This document shows, in pieces, positions 60,278-64,000 of a stretch of 64,000 nt of DNA (position 1 is its first letter; every line of letters begins with the position of its first letter). The DNA is taken from NCBI GenBank assembly GCA_963755375.1, contig CAVWKG010000016.1, forward strand, positions 1,178,001-1,242,000. Reading direction: 5' to 3'. The DNA comes from Bog-473 sp963755375 (lineage in GTDB: Bacteria > Actinomycetota > Acidimicrobiia > Acidimicrobiales > RAAP-2). The notes beneath the pieces are model-generated. The model searched no databases and was not told the origin of the DNA. It worked only from the letters and a program-made list of their open reading frames with translations. Both the position numbers and the translations under genes were made by a program.

Positions 60278-62248
60278 CTACCCCGTCATTCCCACGATGG
60301 GCGCGTTGAGGACGATGGAGCCGGTGGAGCCGAGGAACGGTGGCCCGTTGATGGCGGGGAAGGCGAAGATCCCGCCGTCCGAACCGCTCAGGTAGTACCC
60401 CTTGGCCACCGAGGTCATGCCCACGATGGGCTTGTTCAGCGCGATCGAACCGGTGGAGCCGAGGAAAGGCGGCCCGTTGGTGGTCGGGTAGCTGAAGATC
60501 CCACCGTCCGTGGCCACCAGGTAGTACCCGCCCGAAACCGGGGCGGTCATGCCGACCACCGGCTTGTTGAGGGGCAGGGCGCCCGCCGAGCCCAGGAACG
60601 CGGCGTCGCCGTAGTTGAAGATGCCGCCGTCGGAGGCGACGAGCCAGTAGCCCTTGCCGTCGGGGGTGGCCGCCATGCCCACGATGGGCTTGTTCAATGT
60701 GAGGGAGCCTGTCGAGCCGTAGAACTGGGCGTCGCCGTAGCTGAAGATGCCACCGTCGGTGGCAACGAGCCAGTAGCCCGCTCCGTCCGGGGTCATCGCC
60801 ATGCCGACGACGGGCTTGTTGAGCTGGATGCCGCCCGTCGACCCGTAGAACTGGGCGCTGCCGAAGCTGAAGATCCCCCCGTCGGAGGCCACCAGGTCGT
60901 AGCCGTCGCCGCCGGGCGTCACCGCCATCCCGACAACGGGCTTGTTGAGGTGCATGCCGCCCATCGATCCGAGGAACGGGGCCCCCGCGCCGTAGTCGAA
61001 CACGCCGCCGTCGGTGGCCACGAAGCGGTAACCCGAGCGGGCGATTGGGGCGGACATGGCGAAGGAGGCCTGCGTCGTGGGCGCCGAGAAGGAGCTGCCC
61101 ACCGCCACGCAGGCCCAGTCGGTCACGCACGACTCACCGGCCAGGCTCGTCCGCAGCGTGCCCTGGTTGGGCGTAGCGGGCACGATCGACCAGGTGCTGC
61201 CGTTCCACGTCAGGGCCAACGTGGCGGGCGAGGGGCCAGAAGCGGCGGTGGCCGAGCCGACCGCGCTGCACGTGGTCTGGCTGAAGCAGTCGATGGCCGT
61301 CAACCCCTGGCTCAGGGTCGGCGAGGTGTCCGGGACGTTCGGGGTCATGGTCCACTGCGAGCCGTTCCACCCCTCGATCAGGTTCTGGTTGGGAGCGCCG
61401 TTGACCTGGCCCGCGGCTTCACAGAACGAGGTTCCTGCGCAGGAGACCGAGGCGAGGAAGCTCCCGGTCACGCCACCACCGCTGGGGACGGCGACGTTGA
61501 CGAGGGACCACGCCGACCCGTTCCACACCTCGCTGAAGGGCGTCGTCGTCGCGCTCCCCAAGTCCGTGGTCCCGACGGCGATGCACGAGATGGTGGTCAC
61601 GCAGTCCATCCCAGTCGCTTCAGTCTGCGGAGGGGTTCCGGTTCCGGTCGGGGTCGCCGCGGGCACGAGGGACCAGGCCGTCCCGTTCCACTGGTTGCCG
61701 AACACGATGGGCGTGGTGCCGTTGAACCCCGTGCCGAGCGTCTCGCACACGGTCGTTGAGACACAGGAGACCGAGTAGAGGGCTGCCCCTCCGGTCACGC
61801 CGGCCGGGATCACCGGGGTGGCCAACGCCCATCCCGTCCCGTTCCATGTCTCGGCGACCGCCCCCTGGCCGGAGAACCCCACCGCCATGCAGAACGACGA
61901 TCCGACGCAGGACACGGACACGAGCTCGTCGTCAGTGGTGGTCGGGACGTTGGCGCTCGGCACGACCGCCCAGGACGTCCCGTTCCACTGTTGCACCAGG
62001 GTCCCTCCCCCGGCGCCGTCGTTCTGGAGCCCGACGGCCACGCACAACGTGGACAACGTACAGGAGACGTCGTTCAAGAGATTCGACCCCGAGGCCGACG
62101 GAGCGTTCGTGTTCGACCAGCTCGTGGCGGCGACAGTCGGCGGGCTGGTGAGGCCTGTTGCCAGAGCCTGGGGGGACCCGAGGGATCCGACGGTAAGGGC
62201 GACAAGCAATCCGGCCGCGCTGATCAGGAACGTACGGAAGCTACGCAT
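60278..62248 (-). CDS. Secreted repeat protein (VSC/AVG blades plus GYW repeats)
   Basis: A 656-residue secreted protein. ATG 62248 is fixed by AAGGAGGGGG just upstream and a signal peptide (MRSFRTFLISAAGLLVALTV, cleavage near ALA-TG). Residues 35-405 hold about seven blades with VSCxxxxxCxAVG and WNGTxWxxV patterns. Residues 407-656 hold six repeats of about 42 residues (GYWLVATDGGIFSYGDAQF, NKPIVGMA). There is no anchor. It is a shorter relative of the interrupted protein at 21-24 kb without the Ig-like domain. The role is unknown; binding to a surface polymer is plausible. Confidence 0.85.
   Translation of the reverse strand: MRSFRTFLISAAGLLVALTVGSLGSPQALATGLTSPPTVAATSWSNTNAPSASGSNLLNDVSCTLSTLCVAVGLQNDGAGGGTLVQQWNGTSWAVVPSANVPTTTDDELVSVSCVGSSFCMAVGFSGQGAVAETWNGTGWALATPVIPAGVTGGAALYSVSCVSTTVCETLGTGFNGTTPIVFGNQWNGTAWSLVPAATPTGTGTPPQTEATGMDCVTTISCIAVGTTDLGSATTTPFSEVWNGSAWSLVNVAVPSGGGVTGSFLASVSCAGTSFCEAAGQVNGAPNQNLIEGWNGSQWTMTPNVPDTSPTLSQGLTAIDCFSQTTCSAVGSATAASGPSPATLALTWNGSTWSIVPATPNQGTLRTSLAGESCVTDWACVAVGSSFSAPTTQASFAMSAPIARSGYRFVATDGGVFDYGAGAPFLGSMGGMHLNKPVVGMAVTPGGDGYDLVASDGGIFSFGSAQFYGSTGGIQLNKPVVGMAMTPDGAGYWLVATDGGIFSYGDAQFYGSTGSLTLNKPIVGMAATPDGKGYWLVASDGGIFNYGDAAFLGSAGALPLNKPVVGMTAPVSGGYYLVATDGGIFSYPTTNGPPFLGSTGSIALNKPIVGMTSVAKGYYLSGSDGGIFAFPAINGPPFLGSTGSIVLNAPIVGMTG
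60281..61033 (-). repeat. Six tandem GYW-type coding repeats
   Basis: Six units of 41-43 codons encoding GYxLVAxDGGIF, FLGSTGS/FYGSTGG and NKPIVGM, filling the C-terminal part of the secreted protein. Two units carry a two-residue insert (NGPPFLG). The homologous array is at 23.3-24.1 kb. Confidence 0.88.
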
Positions 62249-62324
62249 AGCCCCCTCCTTGAGATCGATCGAAACTCTCTGCCGCAACACTACGCGGGTC
62301 GACCGACGCCGTCGAGGGGCTCTT

Positions 62325-63065
62325 TCACGCGGTGGCGACCACCACCAATTCCCAGCTGTCGAGCTCGAGCGGTCCGCCGCCCCCGGCGCGGAACGTGACG
62401 TCGTGGAAGCCCGCTGTCTCGAGCCACACCACCCACTCGGGCGGTGTCGGCAGCCGGACGAAGTACGAAGCCCGGCGAACGGCGCCGGCCTGGTGCACGG
62501 TCCGTTCAACCACCATCCTGCCCCGCACGGGGTCAAAGGTCGAGACCTCGACCATGGTGTCGTCACCGAGCTGGACGACCACCGCGTCCGGCGCCGGGGT
62601 GAAGTGGCGGACGCCCCCGTCGTGGTGCATCGTGTCGATCGCCACCCTCCCCCCCCGCTGCAGGACCCGGTGGAATTCCGCCAACACCCGGTGACAGTCG
62701 CCGTCGTCGTAGTAGCCGAACGAGTTGAGCCAGCACACCACTGCATCGAACGGGCCGTCGACGGGGAGGGCCCGGAGATCCCCCTCGAGGTACGTGACCC
62801 TGCCCGGGGGCAGGTTCGGGTCGGCCCGCGCCCGCTCGAGGTAGGCCGCCGTCACGTCGACGCCCGTCACTTCCATGCCTGCCGCCGCGAGGCGCCGCGC
62901 GATGCGACCGTGTCCGCAGGGAGCATCGAGCACCCGTGCTCCCGGCGGCAGATGGAGCAACCCGAGGATCTCGGCGGTGTCGGCATCCGAGTGCTCGTCG
63001 TCAATCGACTCCGCGTAGAAGGAGAGGTAGTCGTCGCCGAAGGTGGCCTCCATGTCGAACGTCAT
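62325..63065 (-). CDS. SAM-dependent methyltransferase
   Basis: A 246-residue class I methyltransferase. Motif I is VLDAPCGHGRIARRL, motif II follows with VTGVDVTAAYLERAR, then FDAVVCWLNSFGYYDDGD (motif IV region). The C-terminal half has many beta strands, as in glycine/sarcosine-type or small-molecule methyltransferases. The substrate is unknown. It is divergent from the thioesterase gene with only 32 bp between the starts. Confidence 0.88.
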   Translation of the reverse strand: MTFDMEATFGDDYLSFYAESIDDEHSDADTAEILGLLHLPPGARVLDAPCGHGRIARRLAAAGMEVTGVDVTAAYLERARADPNLPPGRVTYLEGDLRALPVDGPFDAVVCWLNSFGYYDDGDCHRVLAEFHRVLQRGGRVAIDTMHHDGGVRHFTPAPDAVVVQLGDDTMVEVSTFDPVRGRMVVERTVHQAGAVRRASYFVRLPTPPEWVVWLETAGFHDVTFRAGGGGPLELDSWELVVVATA

Positions 63066-63097
63066 GCGCCATCATCGCCGCCGGTAGGGTCGCCCGC

Positions 63098-63945
63098 ATG
63101 CGGGAGCCCGAGGATCTTTCCTTCGACGCGGCGACCGCGGTCGAGGAAGCCGGTGATCCCAACCGCTTCGTCGCGCGCATCCATCACCTGTGGACGGTGG
63201 GCGACAAGCCCAACGGCGGCTACCTGCTCGCGCTTCTCGGCCGGGCCGCCCGCACCACCGCTCAGAGCGCCGGCAGCCCGGCGTGGGAGGTCCTGTCCAC
63301 CGCCATCACCTACCTGCGGGCGCCCGAGTTAGGCCCCGCAGACGTGCGGACGACGCTGCTCCGTCGCGGGCGCACGGCGGCCCACGTGCGGACCGTCCTC
63401 GCCCAAGGGGCCGACGACCTGGTTGACGCCGTGTTCGTGCTGGGCGAGCTCCCCGCCGAGTCCAGGGTGCGCTACGACGGCACCGCGCCCTTCCATGCGC
63501 CGGATCCGGACGACTGCGTGCGCCTCACGCCGAAGATCCCGACCGGCGTCTACGTCGGGATCATGGACGTGCTCGATCTCCGGCTGGACCCGGCAACGCT
63601 CCCCTTCGCGGCCTCCCCCCGCCACCCGGCACACCCGCTGAACTGCGCGGCTGGACACGCTTCGCCGACGGGCGGGAACCCGATGCCCTCTCACTCCTCT
63701 TCTTCGCCGATGCCATTCCCCCCGCCACGCTCATGATCGGCTCGAGTGGCTGGGTGCCGACGTTGCAGATGTCCGCCTACGTACGGGCGCGCCCGGCACC
63801 GGGCTGGCTCGGAATCCGGATGACGGCCGGCCTCGTGGCCGACGGCATGGTCGACGAGACCTGCGTCCTGTGGGACAGCCGGGGCCGCATGGTGGGCCAG
63901 TCCACCCAGCTGGCCCGGCTCCGTTTCCCCGACGAGCTCAGCTGA
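63098..63945 (+). pseudogene. Acyl-CoA thioesterase-like gene with one frameshift
   Basis: The first frame (63098 to about 63620) encodes a double-hotdog thioesterase N-terminus (FVARIHHLWTVGDKPNGGYLLALL; STAITYLRAPELG). After the C-rich tract near 63615 the protein continues in the -1 frame: ELRGWTRFADGREPDAL, LMIGSSGWVPTLQMSAYV, CVLWDSRGRMVGQSTQLARL, to the stop at 63945. One missing C in the CCTCCCCCC tract explains this. Restored, it would be about 282 residues, a normal length. The homopolymer context suggests a sequence error. Confidence 0.72.
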
Positions 63946-63962
63946 ACGCGGCCCGCCGGCTC

Positions 63963-63968
63963 TAACCT
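63963..63968 (+). promoter_or_regulatory. -10 element (TAACCT) before a gene cut by the window edge
   Basis: TAACCT ends 6 nt before GTG 63975, which opens a frame that runs to the window end (about eight codons). The spacing is that of the other leaderless candidates. Nothing can be said of the product. Confidence 0.35.
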
Positions 63969-64000
63969 GTCGCCGTGACCGACCCCGCACGGCTCGGCCC

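Overview
The window is a 64 kb stretch of high-GC bacterial chromosome with dense, strand-alternating operons, many start codons that overlap the previous stop, and many GTG starts. Several genes have a TANNNT -10 hexamer 6-7 nt before the start codon, as in leaderless actinobacterial transcripts. The gene content (acyl-CoA and sterol-type degradation enzymes, DinB/DUF664, DUF3817, a group 1h NiFe hydrogenase with its actinobacterial accessory genes) and two secreted proteins built from GYWLVASDGGIF-type repeats point to Actinomycetota, most likely Acidimicrobiia. That placement is an inference from gene content. I see no rRNA, tRNA, CRISPR array, insertion sequence or prophage.

Layout. 0-5.5 kb: thiolase-like protein, SDR, fused acyl-CoA synthetase (ADP-forming type) and enoyl-CoA hydratase. 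5.5-8.2 kb: small membrane and housekeeping-type genes. 8.2-14.3 kb: thiolase plus a branched-chain-amino-acid-type ABC importer (livF, livG, fused livHM, binding protein). 14.4-21 kb: fused CoA-transferase, a TetR regulator, SDR, acyl-CoA thioesterase, ureidoglycolate-lyase-like protein, cupin and 2-hydroxyacid dehydrogenase. 21-24.1 kb: a secreted repeat protein interrupted by a cluster of frameshifts. 24.1-41.8 kb: a complete hydrogenase locus. 41.9-50 kb: catabolic and detoxification enzymes (RraA-like, ThuA-like, Zn alcohol dehydrogenase, VOC, PEP-mutase family, RidA, class II aldolase, SDR, aldehyde dehydrogenase). 50-60 kb: hydrolase, YihY membrane protein, frameshifted GH99-like gene, then ferredoxin, acyl-CoA dehydrogenase, thiolase, HMG-CoA-synthase-like/OB-fold fusion and hydantoinase B. 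60-64 kb: a second secreted repeat protein, a methyltransferase and a frameshifted thioesterase.

How the parts work together. The CoA genes look like a dispersed catabolic network for fatty-acid, sterol-like or branched substrates: import, CoA activation, hydration, dehydrogenation, thiolysis and CoA transfer. The strongest unexplained signal is a shared palindrome, CTGAC-N6-GTCA (best copies AACCTGAC-N6-GTCAGGTT). I found it seven times, always in an intergenic region next to a -10-like hexamer, before at least eight transcription units of this network. One copy lies between the TetR gene and the CoA-transferase gene, so that TetR protein is the natural candidate for a local master regulator.

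The hydrogenase locus encodes a cytoplasmic-type small subunit with an Asp in the proximal cluster motif and a large subunit with RICGICGDNH and DPCLPC motifs. It also carries a NifU-like protein, three accessory proteins of unknown function, a maturation protease, two micro-proteins, a YceI protein and hypA-F. A PadR-YceI fusion protein is transcribed divergently from the structural genes. At least three genes carry frameshifts. In the first repeat protein, six or seven indels fall within about 320 bp, so local sequence error should be considered before calling them pseudogenes.
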